A DNA stretch of 64,000 nt from Candidatus Omnitrophota bacterium (GCA_020632495.1 JACKFL010000006.1:1-64000); one strand, 5' to 3'. Positions 9,572-17,629 are shown, numbered from the stretch's first letter. Notes: generated by a model from the letters alone, not told the origin. Translations and numbers: made by a program.

Positions 9572-10447
9572 ATGGGAAGAATAGGGATCCTCTCAATTCT
9601 AATTATTACCTCACTGATGGTTAGTTCCTCACGTTCCTTTGCTCAGTTTGGATGTGGGGATATTTCTCTTGAGGATGCCGAAGGTAACTCCATGCGAATT
9701 GTCGATGTATCACCGAACCTCTCTGATTCCCTAATAGTCGGACAGGAGGTAGATTTAAATGTTCAGGTTGATTATAAAGTTGTTGAAACCAATGCCGCCG
9801 TCACAATTAGTGTATTAAAAGGCGAGAGTAACGGAGCTTATTGGGAATCGATAATTAGCAGCAAAACGATTGTTACTGACAGCAATATAGGGGCTGTATC
9901 AGTCAAACAAAGTTTTAAGGTGCCGATAACAGAGTCCATCATATTGCAGGGAAACTTGATGAAGGCGGGGGCGGGACGTACTTGTATCACGGATATGCGG
10001 GCCTTTAAAGTTTTATCCAATGGAGAGAAACCAGAGCAAGAAGCAGCTCCAGATGTCAAGAAGGAGCGTGTCATATATGCCTCACATGCCAGCGGTAGTC
10101 AGCTTTCAAATTTAGTCCTTGTTCCAGATGAATCAACGGTTCTAAATGCGGGCGATGTGATTAAATTCATGGCTAGCGTAGACTATGAAACAGATAAGGT
10201 GCCGGCCCGAATAACGATGGCAGTCCAGAAAACAAATATGACGGAAAATCCGCGGGATATGCTCATTTCTTATCAAAGTGCTAGCCTGAACGAGTATAGT
10301 GGAAATGCCAGCCTAGCCGATGCGGTTATCATTCCGGAAGTTGATTCGATCTTGGTAGTTATGAGTTTACAGGTTGAGGAAGATGGACTCCCGAAACCGC
10401 AGGCTAGCATACACAAGTTTTATCGCGTGGAAGTCTCTAAGGATTAA
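9572..10447 (+). CDS. Exported hypothetical protein in A+T-richer DNA
   Basis: The 291-aa protein starts at an ATG preceded by TAGGAGAACAAAAT, a clear ribosome binding site. A signal peptide is visible (IGILSILIITSLMVSSSRSFAQ). The mature part is rich in Val, Ser, Asp and Asn with alternating strands. It looks like two similar beta-domains, since VDLNVQVDYKV in the first half resembles VIKFMASVDYET in the second, suggesting an internal duplication. I do not recognise the family. Its DNA is visibly richer in A+T than the genes on either side (26 of 60 bases G or C in one line I counted), which could mark recent transfer. Confidence 0.65.
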   Translation: MGRIGILSILIITSLMVSSSRSFAQFGCGDISLEDAEGNSMRIVDVSPNLSDSLIVGQEVDLNVQVDYKVVETNAAVTISVLKGESNGAYWESIISSKTIVTDSNIGAVSVKQSFKVPITESIILQGNLMKAGAGRTCITDMRAFKVLSNGEKPEQEAAPDVKKERVIYASHASGSQLSNLVLVPDESTVLNAGDVIKFMASVDYETDKVPARITMAVQKTNMTENPRDMLISYQSASLNEYSGNASLADAVIIPEVDSILVVMSLQVEEDGLPKPQASIHKFYRVEVSKD

Positions 10448-10499
10448 TAAGTCCTTAAAGGAAGTCCATTTCCATAATGATTTGGAGCTGATTAGTGGG

Positions 10500-10730
10500 A
10501 TGAACGAAGAGGTCTGGAAAAAGTATGAAGTGACCTTTCCTGAGGAATATATGTCTGACGTCATGCGGGAGGTCGTCAGCCGCAGAAGTGTCATCGAGAA
10601 CACCGGTACGGATACGCGGACCGGACAACGGTGGGCCAGATTCACTTCGCCGGCTATGTATGGATTCAGAGAGTGGTTGTTCAATACGACGGCAGGCACC
10701 GGTGAAGTTGAAGAATTAGGCCAGGCCTGA
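10500..10730 (+). CDS. Small hypothetical protein or gene remnant, 76 aa
   Basis: An ATG at 10500 opens a 76-aa frame ending at 10730. The frame is also open upstream into the preceding gene. The product is charged, has no signal peptide and matches nothing I know. A possible ribosome binding site is weak (ATTAGTGGG). It could be the surviving 3' end of a decayed gene in the A+T-richer patch. Confidence 0.3.
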   Translation: MNEEVWKKYEVTFPEEYMSDVMREVVSRRSVIENTGTDTRTGQRWARFTSPAMYGFREWLFNTTAGTGEVEELGQA

Positions 10731-10828
10731 AGGGCAGCATTCTGTGACGTGACTATCAAAATTCCCCGACTGTCAACGATACCCCCGGCAAAGCGTGCTT
10801 TTTATTCGCAAAGCCCCTGACTTTCCCC

Positions 10829-10834
10829 TAGAAT
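10829..10834 (+). promoter_or_regulatory. -10 box TAGAAT, 8 bp before the DnaJ-protein ATG
   Basis: TAGAAT with a weak -35 (TTCGCA at 10805-10810, 18-bp spacer) lies so close to ATG 10843 that the transcript would be almost leaderless. No ribosome binding site is present. Confidence 0.4.
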
Positions 10835-10842
10835 AGAGGCGC

Positions 10843-11565
10843 ATGGACAAGACCAAGAATTATTACGACATTCTGGACGTCCCCAGCTTCTGCGAGATCA
10901 AGGACATCCGCAAATCCTACCGCCGGCTGGCGCTGATCTATCACCCCGACCGCGTCGCTGTCCCGCATAAAAAGAAGGCCGAAGAGAAGTTCAAGGAGAT
11001 TGTCGAGGCGCACTTCGTGCTCTCCGATCCGCGCAAGAAAAAGGTCTACGACGATTATCTCAAGTCCCGCTCCGGGACCGCCGGGCCGCAGCCCGATTTC
11101 ACCACCGCTCAGAAGCGAACGAAACGGCAGTCCTTTACCGAGGCCGAAGTCGAGGAGATGCTCAAGCGTTACTTCGGCGAGAACGGCTACCGCAGTTTTA
11201 AAGAGAAGCAGAAGAAGGATTTCTCCGACTCGGGTTACTATTACAAACACGCGCCCACGGTGCCGCGGCCGTGGGGGCTGACCCCGGAAGGGCAGGGGGC
11301 GGCGGTGGTGTTTTGTCTGTTTTTTTATACGATGACCCTGGTCAATAAGGGCATCCGCGTACCGCTGGTCATCGACATTGTCGTCCCGCTCGGGCTGCTT
11401 TATATCCTGCTGGAGTCGCGGTTGAAAAAGATTAAAGAACCGGCGGTGGAGGCCGGGCCGCTGTGGATCATCTGGCTGTGCTATCTGATTACCGTTTACA
11501 TCGTATTGAGCCAGGCCCTGGCCACGCTTCAGCCCGCCGGGCCGGCAAGCGGCGGTCCGCATTGA
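10843..11565 (+). CDS. DnaJ-domain membrane protein
   Basis: The first 70 of 240 residues form a J domain with the diagnostic HPD (YHPDR) between helices II and III, flanked by KSYRRLALI and FKEIVEAHFVLSDP. J domains stimulate the ATPase of Hsp70. The central part is charged. The C-terminal third has about four hydrophobic segments (from about residue 145 on: AVVFCLFFYTMTL, IDIVVPLGLLYILL, LWIIWLCYLITVYIVL), so the J domain is probably anchored at the cytoplasmic face of the inner membrane. There is no Cys-rich zinc domain, so it is not DnaJ itself. The substrate is unknown. Confidence 0.8.
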   Translation: MDKTKNYYDILDVPSFCEIKDIRKSYRRLALIYHPDRVAVPHKKKAEEKFKEIVEAHFVLSDPRKKKVYDDYLKSRSGTAGPQPDFTTAQKRTKRQSFTEAEVEEMLKRYFGENGYRSFKEKQKKDFSDSGYYYKHAPTVPRPWGLTPEGQGAAVVFCLFFYTMTLVNKGIRVPLVIDIVVPLGLLYILLESRLKKIKEPAVEAGPLWIIWLCYLITVYIVLSQALATLQPAGPASGGPH

Positions 11566-11621
11566 TCGGGGTTTCCTGCGGTAAGATTGTATGTTAGGAT
11601 TGCAGAAACAAGGACATAGTG

Positions 11622-12512
11622 ATGAGGGATAAAAATAACGGGCTATTGAAGATCGTGCACAAGATTAAACCGCTGCACATCATGGCGATGCGCCGGCAGG
11701 CCGCGGGCGAGGCCGGCCGGGCGTTTGATGACGTCCTGAACCCGCCGGTGCTGATTTATCAGATGGGCACGGTCGGGTCGGGAACCGTGGCGCATTCGCT
11801 GGAGGCGGTCGGCATCGATTCCGCGGTCTTTCACGTCAATATCCTGTCCGAGGACCTGGAGTATTACGGCCGCGCGCAGCGCAAGGCGGGCGTGAATCCG
11901 CTGCCGTACCATATGTATCTCAGCGAGGCGATCCGTGACCGGCTGCGCCGTCAACCCGACGTCCCGGTGCGGATTATCTCTTTGGTGCGTGATCCGGTCG
12001 CCTGGGCGGTGTCGAACGTCTTTCAGAATCCGTTCTTCGCCCCCGAATCCGTGCAGGCGCCCAACGGGATGGTCGACACGCAGAAGGCCGGCAACTATCT
12101 GATGCGCGAGCTCGAAAATCCCAAGAACTTCGATTACGTCAATCAGTGGTTCGACCGCGAGTTGAAGTCGGTCTTCGGTATCGACGTCTTTGCCGAACCG
12201 TTTCCGGTGCATACCGGATTCGCCATCTACCGTCAGGACCGGGCCGAGGCCCTGGTGATCCGCATGGAAGACCTGCCGGAAAAAGGTCCCCAGGCCATCG
12301 CCGCGTTTCTCGGGCTGGTCGGACGGCTGGAGATCCGTAAGGCAAGTGTCCGCGAAGACAGCGACACCGATGACCCTTACCGGGAGGCCCGTGACCGGGT
12401 CCGGCTCAGCCGTGAGTTGTGCGGGCAGATCTACAGCGGACGGCTCGTGCAGCATTTCTACAGCAAGGAACTCATCGAATCCTTCACCCGCCGCTGGACC
12501 GGGGAGGCGTGA
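11622..12512 (+). CDS. Putative capsular polysaccharide synthesis / sulfotransferase-like protein
   Basis: The 296-aa protein has an N-terminal LIYQMGTVGSGTVAHSL segment, which resembles the PAPS-binding loop of sulfotransferase folds. A later RIISLVRDPVAWAVS matches the second nucleotide-binding region. A WFDRELKSVFGIDVF-type stretch matches the putative capsular polysaccharide synthesis (NKWYS) family as I recall it. The likely role is modification of a surface polysaccharide. ATG 11622 was chosen over GTG 11619, with AAGGA just upstream. It stands alone between the DnaJ-protein gene and the permease gene. Confidence 0.65.
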   Translation: MRDKNNGLLKIVHKIKPLHIMAMRRQAAGEAGRAFDDVLNPPVLIYQMGTVGSGTVAHSLEAVGIDSAVFHVNILSEDLEYYGRAQRKAGVNPLPYHMYLSEAIRDRLRRQPDVPVRIISLVRDPVAWAVSNVFQNPFFAPESVQAPNGMVDTQKAGNYLMRELENPKNFDYVNQWFDRELKSVFGIDVFAEPFPVHTGFAIYRQDRAEALVIRMEDLPEKGPQAIAAFLGLVGRLEIRKASVREDSDTDDPYREARDRVRLSRELCGQIYSGRLVQHFYSKELIESFTRRWTGEA

Positions 12513-12570
12513 AGGGATCCCGCCATTCGCGATAGTTTGCGACGGCCCGCCGTATCGTATTTTCTGCCCC

Positions 12571-12598
12571 TTCCAATCTTCTTTACACGTGCTACAAT
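12571..12598 (+). promoter_or_regulatory. Extended -10 promoter TTCCAA-N16-TGC-TACAAT before the permease
   Basis: TACAAT (12593-12598) has the extended TGN motif just upstream and a fair -35. It ends 6 bp before ATG 12605, and no ribosome binding site lies between, so the message may be leaderless. Confidence 0.45.
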
Positions 12599-12604
12599 GC
12601 CGTT

Positions 12605-13642
12605 ATGTCCCACGAACACGACTGCTGCCAACACAAGAAACAACCCTGGTACCGGAACAAGATTTTTATCGTTGCGGTAATCCTCGCGGGTCTGTGCGCC
12701 TTGGCGGGGGTAGTGCCCGCGCTCGTCCCGTTCCGGGACAATCTGATGGAATACACGCGGCTGATCTGGATCCCGATGGCGATCGGACTGGCCCTGGGCG
12801 GGGTGATCGACTATTACGTGCCGCGGGAGTACGTGTCGCATGTGCTGGCGTCCCACCAAAAAACAACGGTCTTCCGCGCGGTGATCCTCGGATTCTTTAT
12901 GAGCGCGTGCAGTCACGGTATCTTGGCGCTGGCGATCCAGCTGTACAAAAAGGGGGCGTCGACGGCGGCGGTCATCGCGTTTCTGCTGGCCAGCCCGTGG
13001 GCGAACCTGCCGTTGACGATCCTGCTCATCGGATTCTTCGGGGTGGGCGGCGGCGTGTTCATTATCATGTCGGCCCTGGTGATCGCGGTGGTGACCGGCG
13101 TGATCTTTCAGGTGATGGAGTCCACCGGTTACATTGCCCATAATGAAAACAGCAGCGCGCGGGACGAGAAATTTTCCCTGGCCGCCGATTTCCGGCAGCG
13201 GTTCCATAATTACCACTGGACGGCGGCCCAGCTGCGCCGGGACATAAAGGGAGTCTGGAAAGGATCGGTGGAGCTGGGCGACATGGTCCTGTGGTGGATC
13301 CTGATCGGGATAGGCATCGCCAGCCTGGCCGGAGGGTATGTTCCGACGGAGATCTTCCAAAAGTACATGGGCCCGGACCTGCCGGGGATGGGCGTGACTT
13401 TGGCCTTTGCCACCGTCATCGAGGTCTGTTCGGAAGGCACCGCGCCGGTGGCCTTTGAAATCTTCAACCAGACCGGCGCCATCGGCAACAGCCTGGTCTT
13501 CCTGATGGCCGGTGTGGCCACCGACTACACGGAGATCGGTTTGCTGTGGACGAATGTCGGCCGCAAACCCGCCGTCCTTTTGCCGCTGATCACCGTCCCG
13601 CAGATCCTTTTGTGGGGCGCGGTGGCGAACATGCTCTTCTGA
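12605..13642 (+). CDS. DUF318 / ArsP-type permease with His/Cys-rich N-terminus
   Basis: The 345-aa product has about eight membrane helices in two halves separated by a charged cytosolic loop (about residues 180-225). Each half holds a conserved turn: FFMSACSHGILALAIQLYKKG in the first and VCSEGTAPVAFEIF in the second. This is the layout of the DUF318/YraQ permease family, which includes organoarsenical and metal exporters such as ArsP and the SO_0444 type. The N-terminus HEHDCCQHKK could bind a soft metal ion. No ArsR-like regulator is adjacent, so substrate is an inference only. Confidence 0.75.
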   Translation: MSHEHDCCQHKKQPWYRNKIFIVAVILAGLCALAGVVPALVPFRDNLMEYTRLIWIPMAIGLALGGVIDYYVPREYVSHVLASHQKTTVFRAVILGFFMSACSHGILALAIQLYKKGASTAAVIAFLLASPWANLPLTILLIGFFGVGGGVFIIMSALVIAVVTGVIFQVMESTGYIAHNENSSARDEKFSLAADFRQRFHNYHWTAAQLRRDIKGVWKGSVELGDMVLWWILIGIGIASLAGGYVPTEIFQKYMGPDLPGMGVTLAFATVIEVCSEGTAPVAFEIFNQTGAIGNSLVFLMAGVATDYTEIGLLWTNVGRKPAVLLPLITVPQILLWGAVANMLF

Positions 13643-13653
13643 GGCACGGATAT

Positions 13654-13682
13654 TTGCCAAAAAATCCGCGGCCGGGTATCAT
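13654..13682 (+). promoter_or_regulatory. Promoter TTGCCA-N17-TATCAT before the small Cys protein
   Basis: TTGCCA (13654-13659) and TATCAT (13677-13682) are separated by exactly 17 bp. The -10 box ends 4 bp before ATG 13687 and 7 bp before ATG 13690, so a leaderless start at 13690 would fit. Confidence 0.55.
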
Positions 13683-13686
13683 TAAT

Positions 13687-13902
13687 ATGATGAACAAATT
13701 ACTCCTCACCATCATCGTATCCGTATTGCTGACTGCAGCCGTGGGCGCGGAAGACAAGAAAGAGGGCGAAGAGAAGCCAAAGCCTGTCGAACCGGTCTTC
13801 TGCACCATGGACGCCAAGATGTGTCCGGACGGCAGTTTTGTGGGACGCATTCCGCCGGATTGCAAGTTTGCGCCGTGCCCAGGTGCCGGGAAGGATAGGT
13901 AG
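13687..13902 (+). CDS. Small exported Cys-rich protein, 71 aa
   Basis: A signal peptide (LLLTIIVSVLLTAAVGA) is followed by a Lys/Glu-rich linker. A compact C-terminal motif then reads CTMDAKMCPDGSFVG, then PPDCKFAPCP. This CTxDAxxCPDGSxVGR...C...CP signature occurs in many small exported bacterial proteins of unknown role and would form two disulfides. ATG 13690 is a likely alternative start given the promoter position. The gene ends at a dispersed repeat and a terminator. Confidence 0.7.
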   Translation: MMNKLLLTIIVSVLLTAAVGAEDKKEGEEKPKPVEPVFCTMDAKMCPDGSFVGRIPPDCKFAPCPGAGKDR

Positions 13903-13970
13903 GGACTGGGGGTTCCACTGGAATGCCGGTTCTTCAGGAATACCGACCCCGCCCCCAATCCCACGTCCCA
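13901..13970. repeat. Intergenic repeat, copy A (G-rich arm / CTGAAGAAC core / C-rich arm)
   Basis: Read on the minus strand, GGGACGTGGGATTGGGGG is followed by a core CTGAAGAAC (13929-13937) and then CCCCCAGTCCC. The same order of parts occurs at 40531-40681. The two copies share the arms and core but differ elsewhere, which suggests a dispersed family such as a non-autonomous element. Confidence 0.4.
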
Positions 13971-13990
13971 AATATAATTTGACTACTAGC

Positions 13991-14023
13991 AAAAAAGGCA
14001 ACCACAGAATGGTTGCCTTTTTT
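13991..14023. terminator. Bidirectional rho-independent terminator
   Basis: A perfect 14-bp stem AAAAAAGGCAACCA / TGGTTGCCTTTTTT with a 5-base loop is A-rich on the left and T-rich on the right. It can end transcription from both the gene at 13687 and the minus-strand barrel gene that ends at 14106. Confidence 0.9.
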
Positions 14024-14105
14024 GTCTTCATGTCGGGAACATATGCCCTTTTCCGGGGGGAAGGATGGGCATAGGCAGGTGTCCCGAGGGCCCGTCTGAA
14101 GAAAT

Positions 14106-15257
14106 TTAAAACCGGAAATTTACTCCGACGGAATTGGTCAGATTGTCGAAATTCCCCGACGACGAATTGGACTCGTTGTCGCGCAGGGTCAGTCCGTAAT
14201 TGATGCTGAGGTGTTCGCCGAGTTCATAATTCACGTATACCCGCAAATGCCAGATATCATCTTCGCGCGTGTCCGGTCCGGACAGACGGTCCTTGTAGTC
14301 GCGCGTTTCATAGCTGGGCGTTATGCTGAACAGCAGTTTTTTATCCCAGAACGTCTTGCTCAATGTGATATAAAACCGGTTCGAATCGAAATCGTAGGTG
14401 TCCAGGTAAAGGTCGTTGGAGTCATTGTCGTAGTAACGGTAACGCAACCGGATCCACCATTCATCGAAATACCGCGTCACATAGGTGCTGTAGGTGTGAC
14501 GGATATCTTCCCGTTCCTGGCCCGGGATATCAAACCCGGCCCCGTCCCGCGCCAGCCGTTCGTCGTAGTCCTTGTCGGTATACTCGTATTCGACGCCGTA
14601 ATTCCAGTTTTTCCCGATATAGTGCCGCAGCCGGATGAAGGGGGTCCACTTGCTGTTGGTCGAGCTGTCGGCGTTGGGATAGTCGTTAAACGTATACTCG
14701 ATTCCCGGTTCGACGCGGAAATTCTTGAACGGATATATCTTGAGTGCGGCGTGGAATTTGTGGCTCGTCAGATCGATGCGTTCTTCCTCGGTGTAATTAA
14801 CGTTGTAGACCCGATAGCCGGCCTCTGCTTTGAGCCGTGAATGAAATTCCGGCAGCCATCGCAACCGCAGCCGTTCTTCAAAGAAGAAGTCCCCGTCACC
14901 CGCGCCGCGCGTCGGATCACCCTGGTCGTCATCGCTGGCCTGGGTGGGATTGGTTTCATATCCCGCGGACACGCCGGCGTCGGCCCGGAATTGCATCAGG
15001 CGCCGCATCCGTTTTTCCCGCAGATTGTCCTCGGCGCGGCTTTTTAGCATTTCGAAGATCTTGTCAGCCGGTTCGATCTTATCGTAGCGGTCGTCCTCCT
15101 CGTCATTGAGGATGAACTCCCGCTGATCGGTGGTCTCCGTGGTCAGTTGCGCGCACACCGGCGGGGCGAAAATTAACAGGAGGACGATACCGATTATACC
15201 GGTTTTTGTCATGCCGAGGACCGGTCTGTATCGCCATAGTGAGAGGGAGGAGGTCAT
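14106..15257 (-). CDS. Outer-membrane beta-barrel protein
   Basis: The 383-aa protein has an export signal beginning at residue 16 (MTKTGIIGIVLLLIFAPPVCAQ) and an acidic helical linker to about residue 85. About 290 residues of alternating aromatic/polar strands follow and end in VGVNFRF, the classic C-terminal Phe signature for outer-membrane insertion. Repeated Tyr/Arg/Asp strands (RLRYRYYDNDSNDLY, YGVEYEYTDKDY) suggest a barrel of perhaps 16-18 strands. It overlaps the upstream acidic-protein gene by 4 bp (ATGA), so the two form an operon. The promoter lies in the shared regulatory region with the sensor kinase gene. Confidence 0.8.
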   Translation of the reverse strand: MTSSLSLWRYRPVLGMTKTGIIGIVLLLIFAPPVCAQLTTETTDQREFILNDEEDDRYDKIEPADKIFEMLKSRAEDNLREKRMRRLMQFRADAGVSAGYETNPTQASDDDQGDPTRGAGDGDFFFEERLRLRWLPEFHSRLKAEAGYRVYNVNYTEEERIDLTSHKFHAALKIYPFKNFRVEPGIEYTFNDYPNADSSTNSKWTPFIRLRHYIGKNWNYGVEYEYTDKDYDERLARDGAGFDIPGQEREDIRHTYSTYVTRYFDEWWIRLRYRYYDNDSNDLYLDTYDFDSNRFYITLSKTFWDKKLLFSITPSYETRDYKDRLSGPDTREDDIWHLRVYVNYELGEHLSINYGLTLRDNESNSSSGNFDNLTNSVGVNFRF

Positions 15258-16057
15258 CGCGATTCATCCTCCTCGGGCTCGGGGTGTTCGGGTTCTTCGG
15301 GTTCATCTTCCTCATCGTGCTCTTCGGGCTCGTCCGGTTCGTCTTCTTCATCGTGTTCTTCTGGCTCGTCGCGTTCATCTTCTTCGTCGCGTTCTTCAGG
15401 CTCGTCCCGCTCTTCAGGTTCGTCCCGTTCTTCGGGCTCGTCCCGCTCTTCAGGTTCGTCCTGCTCTTCAGGTTCGTCCTGCTCTTCGGGTTCGTCCTGC
15501 TCTTCGGGCTCGTCCTGCTCTTCAGGTTCGTCTTGTTCTTCAGGCTCGTCCTGCTCCTCGGGCTCGTCTTGTTCTTCGGATTCGCTTTGCTCTTCAGGCT
15601 CATCCTGCTCTGCGGGTTCGTCCTGTTCCGGGGTGTCTTCTGGTTCGCCTGAGTCTTCGCCTTCCCCGTCATTGTCTTCCGACTCTCCGGATGTTTCACC
15701 CTGTTCTGGGGAAATTTCCTCTTCGTTGCCGTCCTCGGTCGAACCGGTCTCCTGGGTTTCCCGGCCGTCGTCATCCGTCTCGGCCGCGCGAATATCTTCA
15801 TTCCATGTGTTCCGAGAGTCCTCCGCGGATCCGTCTTCCACCACGATTTCACCGCTGCGAATGGCGGCATCCAGCTCGCGTACCATTTCATCGGCCAGCT
15901 CGCGGTCGTTGTGACGGACAATTTCGATTTTGCGCTGAAGATCTTCGTAATCGTCCTGGCTTATGGCCAGGGCCACATTTTGCAGCAGCAGCAGGGTGGC
16001 GGCGGTAAAGACCGCGAATGTTTTGGAGGTTCTTCCGTGATACATCATGACAGGCAT
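15254..16057 (-). CDS. Exported acidic repeat protein (EEQDEP/EERDEP repeats)
   Basis: The 267-aa product has a signal peptide (TFAVFTAATLLLLQNVALA), then a helical segment of about 45 residues. The remainder is almost entirely Glu, Asp, Gln, Pro and Ser, including about a dozen copies of a 6-residue repeat EEQDEP or EERDEP. Such a chain would be extended and strongly negative and could bind cations or space the barrel partner from the cell. Starts at residues 4 or 5 are also possible. It is the first gene of the operon with the barrel gene, and its promoter diverges from that of the histidine kinase. Confidence 0.75.
   Translation of the reverse strand: MPVMMYHGRTSKTFAVFTAATLLLLQNVALAISQDDYEDLQRKIEIVRHNDRELADEMVRELDAAIRSGEIVVEDGSAEDSRNTWNEDIRAAETDDDGRETQETGSTEDGNEEEISPEQGETSGESEDNDGEGEDSGEPEDTPEQDEPAEQDEPEEQSESEEQDEPEEQDEPEEQDEPEEQDEPEEQDEPEEQDEPEEQDEPEERDEPEERDEPEERDEPEERDEEDERDEPEEHDEEDEPDEPEEHDEEDEPEEPEHPEPEEDESR
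15280..15625 (-). repeat. 18-bp tandem repeat encoding EEQDEP/EERDEP
   Basis: Imperfect 18-bp units of the type GGTTCGTCCTGCTCTTC run through the 3' half of the acidic-protein gene. They could change copy number by slippage and so alter protein length. Confidence 0.8.
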
Positions 16058-16090
16058 TCTCTGGGTGTCCGTAGGAATTGGTCGACTTCA

Positions 16091-16096
16091 ATTATA
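16091..16096 (-). promoter_or_regulatory. -10 box TATAAT of the acidic/barrel operon (minus strand)
   Basis: Read on the minus strand this is a perfect TATAAT, with TAGTTG at the -35 position (17-bp spacer). Its first base (16096) is 60.5 and 91.5 bp from the centres of the two palindromes at 16151-16162 and 16182-16193. Confidence 0.6.
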
Positions 16097-16150
16097 GGCT
16101 CTGTGGGCGCAATCAACTAGCCAAAATGCCCGGTGAGGGGGCGCATTTAT

Positions 16151-16162
16151 GCAAGATCTTGC
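16151..16162. promoter_or_regulatory. Operator palindrome 1, GCAAGATCTTGC
   Basis: This is a perfect dyad, extending to a 14-bp TGCAAGATCTTGCA. Its centre, 16156.5, is 31 bp from the centre of the next palindrome. The pair sits symmetrically between two divergent -10 boxes. Confidence 0.75.
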
Positions 16163-16181
16163 AAGAAATGGGCCCAACCCT

Positions 16182-16193
16182 GCAAGATTTTGC
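16182..16193. promoter_or_regulatory. Operator palindrome 2, GCAAGATTTTGC
   Basis: The GCAA/TTGC half-sites match palindrome 1, and only the central N4 deviates from symmetry. The centre, 16187.5, is 60.5 bp upstream of the first base of the kinase -10 box. Confidence 0.75.
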
Positions 16194-16224
16194 AGTGTTC
16201 AGCGGATCCGCGGGCCTTCTTTGA

Positions 16225-16253
16225 TTGACTTTAAATGCGACGATTTGTAGACT
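16225..16253 (+). promoter_or_regulatory. Promoter TTGACT-N17-TAGACT of the histidine kinase operon
   Basis: A near-consensus -35 and a fair -10 are separated by exactly 17 bp. Transcription would start near 16260, which excludes an ATG at 16235 as the kinase start and supports ATG 16298. Confidence 0.65.
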
Positions 16254-16297
16254 TAAAATCAGCTGATTTACGGGCAGCGGGGGGAGAAAAACACGCG

Positions 16298-17629
16298 ATG
16301 AAATGGTTAAAAAGCATCTTCTGGGCGTTCGGACTGATATTTCTGGTTGCGGTGATCGGGCTGATCACGAATGTCAAACGACTGGGGGAAATCGCCGAGT
16401 ACTACGAGCAGATCAATGCTGAAAGCGGAGAGCTGGAGACCTTATCCCAGTTTCAGGTCAAAATAAATGATTTTATGACGTATGTGTCTTTTCACCAGGT
16501 TGTTAAGCGGCCCCTGGTGGAATCCATGTTCGCGCAATTGGTCACGGCGGATGAACTCATCGGGCAAATCGAAAGGAGTATGAGCGCGGCCGACAACGTG
16601 TTGCTCGAGCGCGGTTTTCATCCCGATCCGGATGAGCTCGGCCTGTTCCGGCAGTTCCGTGAATCCTTTCTGAGACTTCGTAATTTGATTCAGGTCCAAA
16701 TGGACGGAGGAGCGGAATTCACCGACCGGGATATCGACGCGATACTCAAACACCTGCATGATTTGCAGTCCTATGCCTTTAACCTCGAACAACTGCATGT
16801 GGCCGAGGTGCAGAAGGCGCTCGCGGCCCTGGAGGCGAAACACGGAAAGATTGTCGAACAGACGATTCTTTTTTCCTGGGCGTTGGCCGCCATTCTCGGA
16901 CTGATGGCGTTACTATCGGCGTTGATCGTCCGCCGGCAGGCCATGCATTCGATGGAAAAGCAGAATTTGCTTACGATCGGTGCGCTGACCAAGCATCTGG
17001 TCCATGAAATCCGTAATCCCCTGGGGATCATCAAGAGTTCGGCCTCTGTCCTGCAGCCGCAGATCAGCGACGATCCCACGAACAGCGAATTGATCGGCTA
17101 TATGATTGATGAAATCGACCGCGTCGACAATATCCTCAGTCATTTGCTGACATTAACCGAAGACGACAAGGCGGCTTTCGAGGAAACCTCCGTGCCGGAG
17201 CTGATTCACAAGGTCCGTTCGCTGTTAAAGGGACGTATAAGAAATAAGAAGATATATCTCAACTACATCAACGATACCAACGGAACACGCGTCCGTTGTC
17301 ATCCCAATCTCATGCAACAGGCCTTGATAAATATCCTTTTGAATGCGATCGAGGCCTCCGGGGACGGGCAAAGCATCGATATTACAACCCGCGAGGAAGA
17401 CGGTGATTATGTGATTCAGGTCGCCGACCACGGCCGGGGGATGGACCGGGAGCAATTGAAACATGCGCGCGAGACCTTCTATACCACGAAGAACACGGGC
17501 ATGGGGCTCGGTATCCCGATCGTTCAGCGGATTATGGAACGGCATCGCGGCAGGCTGGATATCAACAGTCAAACAAATAAAGGAACCGTCATGACATTAA
17601 GGTTGCCTATGGGCGGGGAGGCCGCATGA
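16298..17629 (+). CDS. Membrane sensor histidine kinase (first two-component system)
   Basis: The 443-aa kinase has a membrane helix at residues 7-26, a helical periplasmic sensor of about 165 residues, and a second helix near 200-220. A HisKA domain follows with the phospho-acceptor in LVHEIRNPLGIIKSS, then an ATPase domain with NILLNAIEAS (N box), DHGRGMD (G1) and GMGLGIPIVQ (G2). It would sense a periplasmic or membrane signal and phosphorylate the regulator encoded next, whose gene overlaps by 4 bp. ATG 16298 follows GGGGGGAGA by 10 bp. The divergent operon and this gene share a pair of palindromic operators. Confidence 0.9.
   Translation: MKWLKSIFWAFGLIFLVAVIGLITNVKRLGEIAEYYEQINAESGELETLSQFQVKINDFMTYVSFHQVVKRPLVESMFAQLVTADELIGQIERSMSAADNVLLERGFHPDPDELGLFRQFRESFLRLRNLIQVQMDGGAEFTDRDIDAILKHLHDLQSYAFNLEQLHVAEVQKALAALEAKHGKIVEQTILFSWALAAILGLMALLSALIVRRQAMHSMEKQNLLTIGALTKHLVHEIRNPLGIIKSSASVLQPQISDDPTNSELIGYMIDEIDRVDNILSHLLTLTEDDKAAFEETSVPELIHKVRSLLKGRIRNKKIYLNYINDTNGTRVRCHPNLMQQALINILLNAIEASGDGQSIDITTREEDGDYVIQVADHGRGMDREQLKHARETFYTTKNTGMGLGIPIVQRIMERHRGRLDINSQTNKGTVMTLRLPMGGEAA

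Noticed and set aside
15130..16008. 292-aa plus-strand frame rich in Arg, Leu and Pro
   Set aside because: It is produced by the EEQDEP repeat read on the other strand. The minus-strand protein has a signal peptide and an operon partner.
16235..16297. Earlier ATG (16235) for the first histidine kinase
   Set aside because: It lies between the -35 and -10 boxes of the predicted promoter. ATG 16298 has a purine-rich ribosome site and starts right before the first membrane helix.
16140..16300. Sigma-54 promoter upstream of the first kinase gene
   Set aside because: No TGGC-N8-TTGC pattern fits, the regulator has no AAA+ domain, and a good sigma-70-type TTGACT-N17-TAGACT is present.
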